Source: Paracoccaceae bacterium (GTDB taxonomy: Bacteria; Pseudomonadota; Alphaproteobacteria; Rhodobacterales; Rhodobacteraceae). From it: a stretch of 64,000 bases of DNA. The notes under the pieces were generated by a model that was not told the origin of the DNA, did no database searches, and saw only the letters and a list, made by a program, of their open reading frames with translations. The first letter of the stretch is position 1. Every line of letters starts with the position of its first letter. The stretch lies in contig WKFK01000014.1 in the NCBI GenBank assembly GCA_014872815.1, forward strand, positions 434,001 through 498,000, read 5' to 3'. This document shows, one piece after another, positions 45,090-54,159 of the stretch. Made by a program: the position numbers and the translations under genes.

Positions 45090-46037
45090 TCAGGCCTTCG
45101 TCGGCTTGGCGTTCTGCGCCGTCAAACCTTCGCCCACAATCAGATCAAATTTGACCCGTACTGAACTGAGTTCTTTATAGAAATTCAGCAGCAGCCGCCA
45201 CGGACCATTGATTTTCTCCAGCGCTGAGATAGAGGCAACCACAGTGCCGATGTCGGCACGCCCCTCCATCATCAGGAAGCCACCAATCATCAGGATGCCC
45301 ACAAGGCCCATGCCGCTGAGAATGTTCATCATGAACTTCATCGACAACTTCAGACGAAAGATGCCCCGCCGGGTTTCATAGATTTCGTCAAAGTCATCCA
45401 ACACCGCCTGTTGTGCGGCTTTGACCTCGGCCAGGTTTTCTTCTGACAAGGTGCCGGTTGCATGGCGCAGCACAATGGTGCGTTCTTTGACGCGCCTGTT
45501 CACCCGCTCTTGCAACAACAGAACGATCAGCGCTTGCGGCACCACAATGGCCACGAGGAACCCGCCCAGATAGGGCTGGGTGACGGCCACAAAAGACACA
45601 ACCGAGACCAATGTGCCCAACTGCACCACTGGATTGGCCAAAGCCTGCCCCACAAAGCGCCCCACTTCCTCGGCTTCGGCAGAAATGATGGTGGCAATGG
45701 TGCCGGTGGATTGTTTCTGGATCGCCAACTCCTGCGAGGTATCATGCCGCGCTTCATAAACGGCGCTGCGGATGCGGCGGATGGTGGCCTCCCCAAGCAG
45801 GTTGCTGCGGTAGTTCAGAATGAACTTGAAGATGTTGGTCACAACAATGACCGCAAGGTACCCGCCACACATCCAGACCAAGGTGTTGACCTCAAGGTCA
45901 GGGCCAAGGCTATTTATGATGTCTTTTTGAAACTGGAGCGGCACGGCCGCCAAAGCGGCGACAATGAGCGAGAGCGCCACCAGAAGGATTTGCACCTTAC
46001 CTGTGGCGCGCAGAATACGAGCGTAGAAGCGGATCAT
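45090..46037 (-). CDS. ABC exporter membrane domain without ATPase domain
   Basis: 315 residues matching only the six-helix ABC_membrane domain of half-size exporters (helices from about residue 12 to 290, with the coupling region YEARHDTSQELAIQKQSTG). The chain stops 20-odd residues after the sixth helix, where a nucleotide-binding domain would normally start, and no ATPase gene is beside it. No frameshift remnant of an ATPase is seen downstream: the terminator and the YcbK-type gene follow at once. It is either a genuine stand-alone family or an old truncation. Confidence 0.75.
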   Translation of the reverse strand: MIRFYARILRATGKVQILLVALSLIVAALAAVPLQFQKDIINSLGPDLEVNTLVWMCGGYLAVIVVTNIFKFILNYRSNLLGEATIRRIRSAVYEARHDTSQELAIQKQSTGTIATIISAEAEEVGRFVGQALANPVVQLGTLVSVVSFVAVTQPYLGGFLVAIVVPQALIVLLLQERVNRRVKERTIVLRHATGTLSEENLAEVKAAQQAVLDDFDEIYETRRGIFRLKLSMKFMMNILSGMGLVGILMIGGFLMMEGRADIGTVVASISALEKINGPWRLLLNFYKELSSVRVKFDLIVGEGLTAQNAKPTKA

Positions 46038-46108
46038 TTTGTTTTCCCGAAAGGGACCTGATACCAGGCAATTTCAAAGAAAACTCAAACAGCTACGCAC
46101 GGAATTGT

Positions 46109-46498
46109 CTAGCCTTCGTAGCGCCAGCCACCGCGCCGGTTCGCCAAATCCTGCTCACCGGGCAGAAGTGTGCCAAGTTTGACCTGGCCTGCCATTGATG
46201 GCGCAGAGGCTTCCACTGGAGCGGCTGCTGGTTGAGCGGCCGGCTCCGTTTGTTCTGGAGTGTCTGTGCTTAATTCTGGTTCTGCAGGAAAAACTTTATG
46301 CGGTGGTGTCGTATGTGCAGGCACATCGTCTGCCGAAGCTTTCTGTCCGCCCAGCTGAACGACCACAAAAAAAGTCACCGCGGCGAGTATAGCGGACAAA
46401 ATCACGTTCCAACCGAACCCCAAAATTGTCACCAGTAGGACGACAAAAGCGACCAGCAACGCCGGTGTCGAACTTCTCTTTCTTGTTTCTTGCGCCAT
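46109..46498 (-). CDS. Small membrane-anchored protein of unknown function
   Basis: 129 residues. Two adjacent hydrophobic stretches (about 13-51) are followed by an acidic, Pro/Ala-rich linker and a C-terminal motif GTLLPGEQDLANRRGGWRYE. I chose the start MAQETRKRSS because GGGGAGGAA stands seven bases before it; a longer frame to 46549 lacks such a site. It lies 71 bases upstream of the ABC membrane gene on the same strand and could share its transcript. Confidence 0.55.
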   Translation of the reverse strand: MAQETRKRSSTPALLVAFVVLLVTILGFGWNVILSAILAAVTFFVVVQLGGQKASADDVPAHTTPPHKVFPAEPELSTDTPEQTEPAAQPAAAPVEASAPSMAGQVKLGTLLPGEQDLANRRGGWRYEG

Positions 46499-46714
46499 TT
46501 CTGTTCCTCCCCGAACTGGCAAAACTATAGGGCTCCCCTGCTCTACCACCTAGAAAAACGTGGGCTTCGATCATTGGCCTTTGGTCGCAAATAATTTCCG
46601 GTCCAAAATGTGAGCTGCGAGATTGTCCGCATTTTATGCATTGGAAAGTCAATTTTCAGAGTCTCTCAACTTCTTCTCGCTAGTCGATATGAACCAACCA
46701 GTGGGAGCTGAAAA

Positions 46715-49057
46715 TTGGATCAACTAGTAAAAGCCGCCTCCGCCGAAGACCTCTTTGCGCTGATCGACGCGGCACCAAATGACGTTCAATCCGGTCCGCT
46801 TGCAGGGCTAATGAAGGATGGCGATATCTCAGACCTGATGCTTTCTGTGGCCGCTGGCGATTTTGACGCCGTACGCGAGAACGCCAAGGTGGGCAGTGGC
46901 GTGAATTTTCAGGGCGCGTTTGGCACCAGCCCGCTTTTGTTTGCTGCAACACTTAAAGACCCTAAAATCTTCCGCTTTCTGATCGACAACGGCGCACGGA
47001 TTGATTTGAACCTGTCCGCAGACGCTTCTGCCGTGACCTGGGCAGCGCGGTATGGCTCGGTCGCGACTATGGCGGCAGTCATCAAAGTGGCCCTTAAACG
47101 CGAAGAGCGCTCCCACGCGATTTTCTATCAAGCACTTGAAGGCGCGGCGCAGGCCCATGATCCAGCGGCAAAACTCGATCGTTTGGTCGGCTTTGGCTTT
47201 AACTTCATCCTGCAAAGTCCACAGAAATGGGGGCCAATGCATGTCGCTGCCCGTTTGGGCACCGTGGATGTGATCCAAAAGCTGGTTGATTATGGGCTTG
47301 ATGTTTCTGATTCTGGCGACGGCGGACGTACGCCGCTGCATGTGGCCGTCGAGGCCTCTAACTTTGAGACCCTCAAAGCGTTGATTTCGCGTGGTGCCGA
47401 CCTGAACGCGCCAGACAATCGCGGCGAAACACCGATCTTCTATGCATCAAGCGATGACGGCGGGCGCATGTTTGACGCCTTGGTCGAGATGGGCGCTGAT
47501 GCCACTACGCGGCGTAAAGATGGTGGAACGATCTTGCACAAAGCCGCAGCGGCCGGCGATGTGCGCCTGTTTGAGCGTTTGATTGACAAAGGCATTTGCC
47601 TTGAAGATCACGACTCCAAGGGCAACACCGCGCTGCACACCGCCTCTGCGGCCAGCCAACTGGTGGCGATGCGCAAATTGCACGGCTTGGGCGCGGATTT
47701 GGAAGCTTTAAATGCCCGAGGGGAAACACCGATCTTCCTAACGATCAACGCGGACAATCCGGCCGCCTTCCGAGCGCTGGAAACCCTTGGTGCCGATCTG
47801 ACCAAACACCGCAAATACGGTGCCAGCCTACTGCATGACGCAGCGCGCTGGGGTCGCATGGAAGTGCTGCAAACCTTGTTGGAACGCGGTGTAAACGTGG
47901 ACAGCAAAAACGAGTTTGACGAAACGCCACTGCACTTCGCCGCCAAGTTTGGCCATGTCGACGTGATCAAGAAACTGCATGAGTTTGGCGCCAACTTGGA
48001 AGCCGAAAACAAGCAAGGTGAAACCCCGATCAACAGCTCGATGGAAGCTCTAGGCCGCGTGTCCTTCGCCACTCTGTCGCAGCTTGGCGCCAACACCAAA
48101 ACGCTCAACCGTTTTGGTGAAGGTCTGATCCATTCGTCTGCCCGCTGTTCAGACTTTGAAATCTTCGAAAAGGTGATCGAGGAAGGTGTTGACGTTAACG
48201 CCACCTCCGAGATCGGCGAAGGGGCATTCCACTATGCCGCACGGTCGCCACTTGCACAGAAGAAGTTTGAGGTTCTGACCCTCTTGGGCGCCGAAATCGA
48301 AGCCGAAGACGATCGCGGTCGCACAGCGATGCATTCCGCCGCAGAAGCCAAAAACATGCCGGGCATCAATGCGCTATATGATATGGGCCTGAGCCCTGTG
48401 GCGCAGGACAAACAAGGCGTGACACCACTGCATCTGGCTGCTGGGTCCAGCCGCTCAGAAGGCACAAAGGCGATCAAAACCCTCGTGGGCATGGGCGCAG
48501 ATCCCAACGCGGTAGACAGCAACGGGCGCACGCCTTTGCATGCGGCGGCGGAGTCGGGCCACGCCAGCAACATTCGCGCCTTGATCAAGCTCGGCGCAAA
48601 GATTGACGTGGTGGATCCAAACAAGAACACGCCCCTGCATCTGGCCATTATTGCAGAGAAAAAAGACACCGCAGATGAGCTCTGTAAGCAAGGTGCCAAT
48701 ATGGATGCGCGCAACGCAGATGAGCGCAACCCGCTGCATCTGGCCGGTCAGGCACAGACCCGTCGCATGGCACTGATCAACCTTCTGATCGACCGCGGGG
48801 CGGACATCAATTGGCGCACGGGTCTGGGTGAGACCGTGGCGCATATAATTGCGGAAGACGACAATCTTAAGCCTGTGGTTCTGATCCGTCACATGGAAGA
48901 ACTGGCGGACCTAGGAGTCGATTTTTATTTCCGAAACCGCAAAGGTCTTGGTGCACTTCAGATTGCGCAGGAACACATCGAGAGCTTTGGCGAAGAGTGG
49001 GAACGCAAGAAGATTGCTGAGATCCGCAAAAAACGCGGACGTGCCAGCAAGAAATGA
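46715..49057 (+). CDS. Large ankyrin-repeat protein
   Basis: 780 residues, with ankyrin repeats of about 33 residues from about residue 60 to 760, roughly 18-20 units (for example GRTPLHAAAESGHASNIRALI and KNTPLHLAIIAEKKDTADEL). No signal peptide, membrane segment or catalytic domain is seen. The C-terminus is very basic (KKIAEIRKKRGRASKK). The start is TTG with GGGAG nine bases upstream. A cytoplasmic protein-binding scaffold is the natural reading; no partner is implied by the neighbours. Confidence 0.9.
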   Translation: MDQLVKAASAEDLFALIDAAPNDVQSGPLAGLMKDGDISDLMLSVAAGDFDAVRENAKVGSGVNFQGAFGTSPLLFAATLKDPKIFRFLIDNGARIDLNLSADASAVTWAARYGSVATMAAVIKVALKREERSHAIFYQALEGAAQAHDPAAKLDRLVGFGFNFILQSPQKWGPMHVAARLGTVDVIQKLVDYGLDVSDSGDGGRTPLHVAVEASNFETLKALISRGADLNAPDNRGETPIFYASSDDGGRMFDALVEMGADATTRRKDGGTILHKAAAAGDVRLFERLIDKGICLEDHDSKGNTALHTASAASQLVAMRKLHGLGADLEALNARGETPIFLTINADNPAAFRALETLGADLTKHRKYGASLLHDAARWGRMEVLQTLLERGVNVDSKNEFDETPLHFAAKFGHVDVIKKLHEFGANLEAENKQGETPINSSMEALGRVSFATLSQLGANTKTLNRFGEGLIHSSARCSDFEIFEKVIEEGVDVNATSEIGEGAFHYAARSPLAQKKFEVLTLLGAEIEAEDDRGRTAMHSAAEAKNMPGINALYDMGLSPVAQDKQGVTPLHLAAGSSRSEGTKAIKTLVGMGADPNAVDSNGRTPLHAAAESGHASNIRALIKLGAKIDVVDPNKNTPLHLAIIAEKKDTADELCKQGANMDARNADERNPLHLAGQAQTRRMALINLLIDRGADINWRTGLGETVAHIIAEDDNLKPVVLIRHMEELADLGVDFYFRNRKGLGALQIAQEHIESFGEEWERKKIAEIRKKRGRASKK

Positions 49058-49072
49058 TCTCACCAGATCAAG

Positions 49073-49101
49073 AAAAGGCGGCCAATTTGGCCGCCTTTTT
49101 T
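49073..49101. terminator. Bidirectional terminator between the ankyrin and TRAP genes
   Basis: AAAAGGCGGCC/GGCCGCCTTTT 11-bp stem with an AATTT loop, followed by TT on the plus side. The minus strand reads TCTTGATC after the A-T end of the stem. Confidence 0.85.
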
Positions 49102-49108
49102 GTGTTTT

Positions 49109-50425
49109 CTATCCCGGTAGCAAGAACAAGGTAATGGCCGGGAAAGCAACCAGAAGAACGACCCGGACAATGTCTGATCCTACAAACCAAATCACCGCAC
49201 GATAGGTCTCCACCATCGGGGTGCTGCGATCCATTGCGTTGATAATGAAGAGGTTCATGCCCACAGGCGGTGTAATCAGCCCGACTTCCACCACGATCAG
49301 CACCAGAATGCCAAACCAGATCGCCACATGCTCCGCGCTCATGCCAAAATCCAAGCCCAGGATCACCGGGAAGAAAATCGGCACGGTCAGCAGGATCATG
49401 CTGAGACTGTCCATCAGGCAACCAAACACCAGATAGAAGGCCAGGATCAGGCAAAGCACCATCCACGGTCCAAGTCCAAGCCCTATCACCCAATTGGACA
49501 GCTCCTGAGGCACCTGGCTGAGTGCGAGGAATCCATTGTAGATGCCTGCACCCAACACGATGAAGAAGATCATCGCGGTGCTGGTGGCGGTGGAGATGAT
49601 ACAATCCTTTAGAATGGCCCACGTCAGGTTGCCTTTGACCAATGCGATCAGGCCCGTACCCGCCGCTCCCACAGCCGCGCCCTCGGTTGGGGTGAACCAG
49701 CCAAAGTAGATGCCGCCCACGACGGCGCCAAACACCAGCAGAACCGGCCAGACATCCAGAAGCGCACGATAACGCACAGCCATTGGCACGGCTGGTCGCG
49801 TGCCTGCCGCGTCTGGGTAAAGGCGCACATAGATCGAGATCGTCAGCATATAGCCCAAAGCAGCCAGGATGCCCGGGATGAACGCAGCCAGAAACAGCTT
49901 CGCGATATTCTGTTCTGTAAGAATGGCGTAGATCACCAAGATCACGGACGGTGGGATCAAAATTCCCAAGGTGCCGCCCGCCGCCAAAGTCGCTGTGGAA
50001 AAGCCGCCAGAATAGCCATAGCGGCGCATTTCCGGCAGAGCCACACGGCTCATTGTGGCCGCCGTCGCTAAGGACGAGCCGCAGATCGCTCCAAAGCCCG
50101 CACAGGCCCCAACAGACGCCATGGCAACGCCGCCCTTCTTATGCCCCAGCCAGCTTTCCGCCGCCTTGAACAGCGCCTTAGACATGCCAGACTGCGTTGC
50201 GAACTGCCCCATCAACAGGAACATCGGAATGATGGTCAGCGAGTAGCTTGAGAAGGTTGTGTAGGTTTCTGACTTCAGTTTGGCCAAAAACATGTTGGGA
50301 GTGCCGGTGACCATATAGAGCCCCCCCAATCCACAGAGCATCATCGCAAGTCCAATTGGCGCGCGAAGAAAGATCATTACCAGCAAGACCGGAAACGACA
50401 GATAGCCTAGTTCCAAGTTTGTCAT
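49109..50425 (-). CDS. TRAP transporter large permease (DctM family)
   Basis: 438 residues with about 12 membrane segments, including the typical N-terminal PVLLVMIFLRAPIGLAMM and MDSLSMILLTVPIFFP. It couples sodium entry to uptake of an organic acid delivered by a periplasmic binding protein. The start chosen (MTNLELGY) overlaps the dctQ stop as ATGA; the frame continues upstream but only through dctQ. No DctP gene is adjacent, so the substrate cannot be guessed. Confidence 0.93.
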   Translation of the reverse strand: MTNLELGYLSFPVLLVMIFLRAPIGLAMMLCGLGGLYMVTGTPNMFLAKLKSETYTTFSSYSLTIIPMFLLMGQFATQSGMSKALFKAAESWLGHKKGGVAMASVGACAGFGAICGSSLATAATMSRVALPEMRRYGYSGGFSTATLAAGGTLGILIPPSVILVIYAILTEQNIAKLFLAAFIPGILAALGYMLTISIYVRLYPDAAGTRPAVPMAVRYRALLDVWPVLLVFGAVVGGIYFGWFTPTEGAAVGAAGTGLIALVKGNLTWAILKDCIISTATSTAMIFFIVLGAGIYNGFLALSQVPQELSNWVIGLGLGPWMVLCLILAFYLVFGCLMDSLSMILLTVPIFFPVILGLDFGMSAEHVAIWFGILVLIVVEVGLITPPVGMNLFIINAMDRSTPMVETYRAVIWFVGSDIVRVVLLVAFPAITLFLLPG

Positions 50426-51006
50426 TTTGCCGTCTCTCCAATCGCGGTCATGGCGCCGCGCCCTGTCAGGGCCGACCAGATGCGCATGGCCGCGCAGTAT
50501 ACAGACACCAATGAGGCCACACAGGCCGCCGCAAAGCTGGCAGCATAGGCCCACCAGACCGGAAACTGCAGCAAGAAGGTGGTTTCGCCGTAGGCGTATT
50601 TGCTTTGAAGTCCGGCAAACAGGCGCCAAGTGATCAGCACGATCACCGCCGCCAGCACACATTCCCAAAAGGCAATCAGATAACGGTTCGCGCGTTGCGG
50701 CAGGAAATTGGTAAAGACATCTACAGTGGCGTGGGCGCCGTGCAGTTGACAAATCGGCAAGAAGGCAAAGATGGCAAAGGCCACACCGGCTTCCAACAGC
50801 TCAAAGTCCCCATTGACCGAGCCTACGCCCGACGCCTGCAACCATGTTGCAAAGCCATTGGCGACATTTTCCAAAAACGCGGTATGTGCCAGGGTACCGA
50901 TGGTACGCCCCAGAATACTCACACAAGTTAGTAGAATTAACGCGGTGAGCACCAAACCGCCTAAAATCGCTGTGCTCTGCGCAATGGCGCGGATCGCCTT
51001 GTGCAT
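50422..51006 (-). CDS. TRAP transporter small permease (DctQ family)
   Basis: 194 residues with four hydrophobic segments, typical of DctQ, which stabilises the large permease. I chose the start MHKAIRAIAQ, preceded by GGGGGAGAGGCAAC. Translationally coupled to dctM. The 215 bases upstream contain a hairpin but no binding-protein gene. Confidence 0.9.
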   Translation of the reverse strand: MHKAIRAIAQSTAILGGLVLTALILLTCVSILGRTIGTLAHTAFLENVANGFATWLQASGVGSVNGDFELLEAGVAFAIFAFLPICQLHGAHATVDVFTNFLPQRANRYLIAFWECVLAAVIVLITWRLFAGLQSKYAYGETTFLLQFPVWWAYAASFAAACVASLVSVYCAAMRIWSALTGRGAMTAIGETAK

Positions 51007-51175
51007 GTTGCCTCTCCCCCTGCCCTTTGAGGCGCCACCCAAGGCGCGCCTTTCCAGTTGATGCATAGTGCTAGGGGGCCAAGGTCGTGTTTTCCAGCAA
51101 TTTCACAAAACAGCTCGAAGTTTTTTGGCTTTTTGTCAAATACGCCAATGGAAAAACAGAACCAAACGGTAAGAG

Positions 51176-51197
51176 CGCAGCCCTATTTAGGGCTGCG
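51176..51197 (-). terminator. Hairpin after the secreted PDC protein gene
   Basis: CGCAGCCC/GGGCTGCG stem with a TATTTA loop, 25 bases after the stop on the minus strand. The T tract after it is weak, so the hairpin may allow read-through into the TRAP genes. Confidence 0.6.
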
Positions 51198-51221
51198 ACT
51201 TAGGTTTTTGAGGGCGAACTG

Positions 51222-51782
51222 TTACAGCCCTTCCACGTTCACACCCACGGTGATTGTGCCGATAAACGTGCCTTCGTGCATGATTGGCGCACTTACCTGG
51301 CTCAGATAGGTCTGACTGGATTCGTCAAACTCAACATCGCCAAAATGGATTTCGCCAGTTTGGTGGGGCACCTGCCATTTGGCTTCATCCCCCTGAAAAT
51401 AGTCAGAGGTGATGTTGCTCTGACCGACGTTCAGCCCACGGACATCAACAACAAAAATTTCGGAAAACAGCTCCGGGGCTTGGTTCTTGTAACCTTTGAG
51501 CTGCTCGGACAAAGCGTTGTTCCAAACACCATCGATGAACTGACGCCCCTCGGAGGTACCGGATTGCCAAAGCGTGTCCAACTCGGCGACCTGATCGTCT
51601 GAATAGTTAGCGGTTGTCTCGTTTTGGGCAATGATTGCCGCAACGACTGCAGGGTCTGTGACCCAGTTTGAGATCGTTGTGTCAACGAGGCTGGTCAGCG
51701 TGTCGCTGTAGGGGTTACCTGCTATGGCCGCACCCGCCATCAGGCAAAGAGCCGCCGATGTGTTCACTAAAGTCTTCATCAT
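51222..51782 (-). CDS. Secreted PDC/Cache-like sensor domain protein
   Basis: 186 residues from the first of two adjacent ATGs, with AAGGAAAG just upstream. A signal peptide (about 1-21, ending AIAG) leads into a single Cache-like domain: SEIFVVDVRGLNVGQSN, then the ligand-pocket style DYFQGDEAKW, and a closing ISAPIMHEGTFIGTITVGV-type strand pair. Such domains normally sense small organic acids in chemoreceptors or kinases; here it is free in the periplasm. It lies 216 bases upstream of TRAP permeases that lack a DctP. A link is possible but not shown. Confidence 0.7.
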   Translation of the reverse strand: MMKTLVNTSAALCLMAGAAIAGNPYSDTLTSLVDTTISNWVTDPAVVAAIIAQNETTANYSDDQVAELDTLWQSGTSEGRQFIDGVWNNALSEQLKGYKNQAPELFSEIFVVDVRGLNVGQSNITSDYFQGDEAKWQVPHQTGEIHFGDVEFDESSQTYLSQVSAPIMHEGTFIGTITVGVNVEGL

Positions 51783-52277
51783 GTGTCTTTCCTTCAAGGG
51801 CCAGATGTCAGAGCACAAATCTTCTCGGACGGCGGCCTTCAATTGCGTGGTCGTTCAAAAATTTGAGTCCAGAACTATTACCGGAATCTGAATTTGCCTT
51901 TTGGGGGACAGAAACGGGTCCTTAAAAATGTGGCATCCGCCGCAAAGTGCACTTAAGAAAAATCACGTAACTATTTGAAAAACTTACAAATAGACCAACT
52001 TCAGGCTAAATGCCTTCAAGTTTATTTAACCCATTGACCTCTGCAATCTGTAAGTGACCTTCGAAGCGAGATCACTCACCCTCAGATTGCCGCACAGCAA
52101 AAAATGCGAGGAATCGATAGCCGGTGCCCCGTTTATGAATGTCCGGCAACAAGAGCATTCCGCCACAAATTTGAGCCAGGTAGAGGAAAGGCGTAAAACC
52201 TCTCTCATTATGAAGAGAGGTGTCACGCTCCAAACTCGCGATACCCGCCAAGGCGTCGCCGGGTCGGCAACCGACCC
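51783..52277. other. Intergenic region without a recognised gene
   Basis: About 495 bases. It holds an inverted repeat ACCTCTC/GAGAGGT with a 10-base spacer (52198-52221) and a GGGTCGG/CCGACCC hairpin (52261-52277) directly after the phnM stop, without a T tract. Short frames exist on both strands, but none has a ribosome site or a recognisable product. It could hold a degraded gene. Confidence 0.4.
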
Positions 52278-53423
52278 TCAGGCCGCGCGCACGCCCTTGT
52301 GCCATACTGCCCGCAAGGCTGGTACGCCTTCAGCCAGGCGAAAACGAATGAGATCAGCCTGTAGGCCGATCTGTAGTCGCCCGCGATCATCTAGATTCGT
52401 ATAGCGCGCCGGAGCGGCGGTAACCGTGTGCAACCCTTTTGCCATATCTCCCCATTCTCGACCCAGCATCACCGCGCCGAGCAACAAAGAAGATGGCACG
52501 TAGTCCGAGCTCAGAATGTCCAACAATCCACGGTGTGCGAGATCAATGGCTGCGACATTACCGGAGTGGCTGCCCCCGCGCACAAGGTTCGGGCCGCCCA
52601 TGATATTGGCGATGCCATGAGCATGGTTGGCTTGCGCAGCTTCAACAGTGGTTGGAAATTCAGCGAGATGAATGCCGTATCCGGCTGAGGTCGCCACCTG
52701 CGCGGCGGTTGTATCGTCGTGGCTGGCCAAAACGGCACCATACCGTTTCGCGGCCGCTACAGTCGCCTCTTCATGCGTCTTGCCGTACTGATCATGCAGA
52801 CCATGGAGGAAGGCCACGTAATCGTCGAAACCCTCTGAATCCATAGCGTATTTGCCACGGATGTAAGCCTCAAACTTTGAGATGTCCGTGAACTGACGTT
52901 GACCGGGTGTGTGGTCCATGAGGCTCACAATCCCAACGCGGTCTTCCGGTCCAAATTCCGCCAGCTCGTCCACAAGTGTTTCAGAACAGGTTTCCGCGCG
53001 CAGATGAATGTGATGGCTGATCCGGAGGGCACCATTGTCGCGCATGGAAAGAAGCTCGCTGGCCACAGACCGCGCGTATTTACCGTACTTCTTGTTGGGA
53101 TCGCTGAGGATCGACCCTACCCGCAAGGCGTCAAAAACGGTTGTAATGCCAACGCTGGCCAGTTCTGCATCATGCGCCACAATCGCAGCCTGATGCGGCC
53201 AATCCACTTTGGGACGAGGCCGCATGTGACGCTCCAGATTGTCGGTGTGTAATTCCACCAACCCAGGTGCCACGTAATCGCCGTCGCAATCCTCTGCGCC
53301 GGAGGGCACGGATGCCCCCTGCGCCATATCCACGATTTGACCATCGCGAACCACAATGGAGCCGGTCACGGTTTCCTCGGGTAAAACGAGGGTGGCATTT
53401 GCAAGGATCATCTCTTGTGTCAT
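52278..53423 (-). CDS. phnM: Alpha-D-ribose 1-methylphosphonate 5-triphosphate diphosphatase
   Basis: Amidohydrolase-fold enzyme of the C-P lyase pathway that removes pyrophosphate from ribose 1-phosphonate 5-triphosphate. The 381 residues have the metal-site segments VELHTDNLERHMRPRP, LMDHTPGQRQF and LASHDDTT, as in classic PhnM. I chose the start MTQEMILANA. It runs opposite to the DUF1045 gene and lies apart from phnG-N. A second PhnM homologue is at 60065-61246; this copy is the more canonical. Confidence 0.92.
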   Translation of the reverse strand: MTQEMILANATLVLPEETVTGSIVVRDGQIVDMAQGASVPSGAEDCDGDYVAPGLVELHTDNLERHMRPRPKVDWPHQAAIVAHDAELASVGITTVFDALRVGSILSDPNKKYGKYARSVASELLSMRDNGALRISHHIHLRAETCSETLVDELAEFGPEDRVGIVSLMDHTPGQRQFTDISKFEAYIRGKYAMDSEGFDDYVAFLHGLHDQYGKTHEEATVAAAKRYGAVLASHDDTTAAQVATSAGYGIHLAEFPTTVEAAQANHAHGIANIMGGPNLVRGGSHSGNVAAIDLAHRGLLDILSSDYVPSSLLLGAVMLGREWGDMAKGLHTVTAAPARYTNLDDRGRLQIGLQADLIRFRLAEGVPALRAVWHKGVRAA

Positions 53424-53475
53424 GTGGGTGTCACGCATTGTTGGCATTCACTGTCAAAAAGTTGAAAGAGGCACC

Positions 53476-54159
53476 ATGCAGTTTCAAAGATACGGCGTCT
53501 ACTACACTCCGCGTCCCGGCGCATTGGCGAATTTTGGTATGTCTTGGCTGGGGTGGGACCCCGTTTCGGGCGAAACGGTTGCGCATCCCGAACTCGAGGG
53601 TTTGCCGCGGCCAGTGTCTGAGATCACGGCGACCCCACGCAAATACGGGCTGCACGGCACAATCAAACCACCGTTTTTTTTGGCGAAAGGCACGGATGCC
53701 ACCGGACTGTTGAGCCGCTTTGAACAGCTCTGTGCCACTTTGGCGCCCATCACCTTGGAGGGGCTTGTACTGGCTCGTCTTGGTGGCTTTATCGCACTGA
53801 AAGTTGAAGGAAATCAGAGCGCGCTTGCCGAACTGGCCGGGACAGTGATGCGTGAACTGGACGCCTTTCGTGCGGCGCCGTCTGAAGCCGAGTTGGCACG
53901 TCGACGCAAAGCCAACCTCTCGCCCGCGCAAGAAGCCTTGTTGGCGCAATGGGGCTACCCTTATGTGATGGAGGAGTTCCGCTTCCATATTACCCTGTCC
54001 GGCCGCCTTGGACGGGATGTCGAGGCGACCATCGAGGCCCTTGGTCCACACATCGCGCCAATACTGCCTCGTCCTTTTGAACTCGACAGTCTGACGCTCG
54101 TGGGCGAGGATGACGATGGGATGTTTCATGAGATCCAACGTCAGGCCCTCACTGGCTGA
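53476..54159 (+). CDS. DUF1045 phosphonate-metabolism 2H phosphoesterase
   Basis: 227 residues with two HxT motifs, HGT at 60-62 (YGLHGTIKPPF) and HIT at 171-173 (FRFHITLSGRL), the hallmark of 2H phosphoesterases. The opening FQRYGVYYTPRPGALANFG is typical of the family found in phn loci lacking PhnP. It therefore probably opens the ribose 1,2-cyclic phosphate left after C-P cleavage. Its last 19 bases overlap the 3' end of convergent phnN. The role is inferred from motif and context. Confidence 0.85.
   Translation: MQFQRYGVYYTPRPGALANFGMSWLGWDPVSGETVAHPELEGLPRPVSEITATPRKYGLHGTIKPPFFLAKGTDATGLLSRFEQLCATLAPITLEGLVLARLGGFIALKVEGNQSALAELAGTVMRELDAFRAAPSEAELARRRKANLSPAQEALLAQWGYPYVMEEFRFHITLSGRLGRDVEATIEALGPHIAPILPRPFELDSLTLVGEDDDGMFHEIQRQALTG

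Noticed and set aside
52072..52305. Minus-strand open frame in the gap before phnM, possible gene or transposase remnant
   Set aside because: It overlaps the phnM 3' end, has no ribosome site and matches nothing I recognise. Left as unassigned intergenic sequence.
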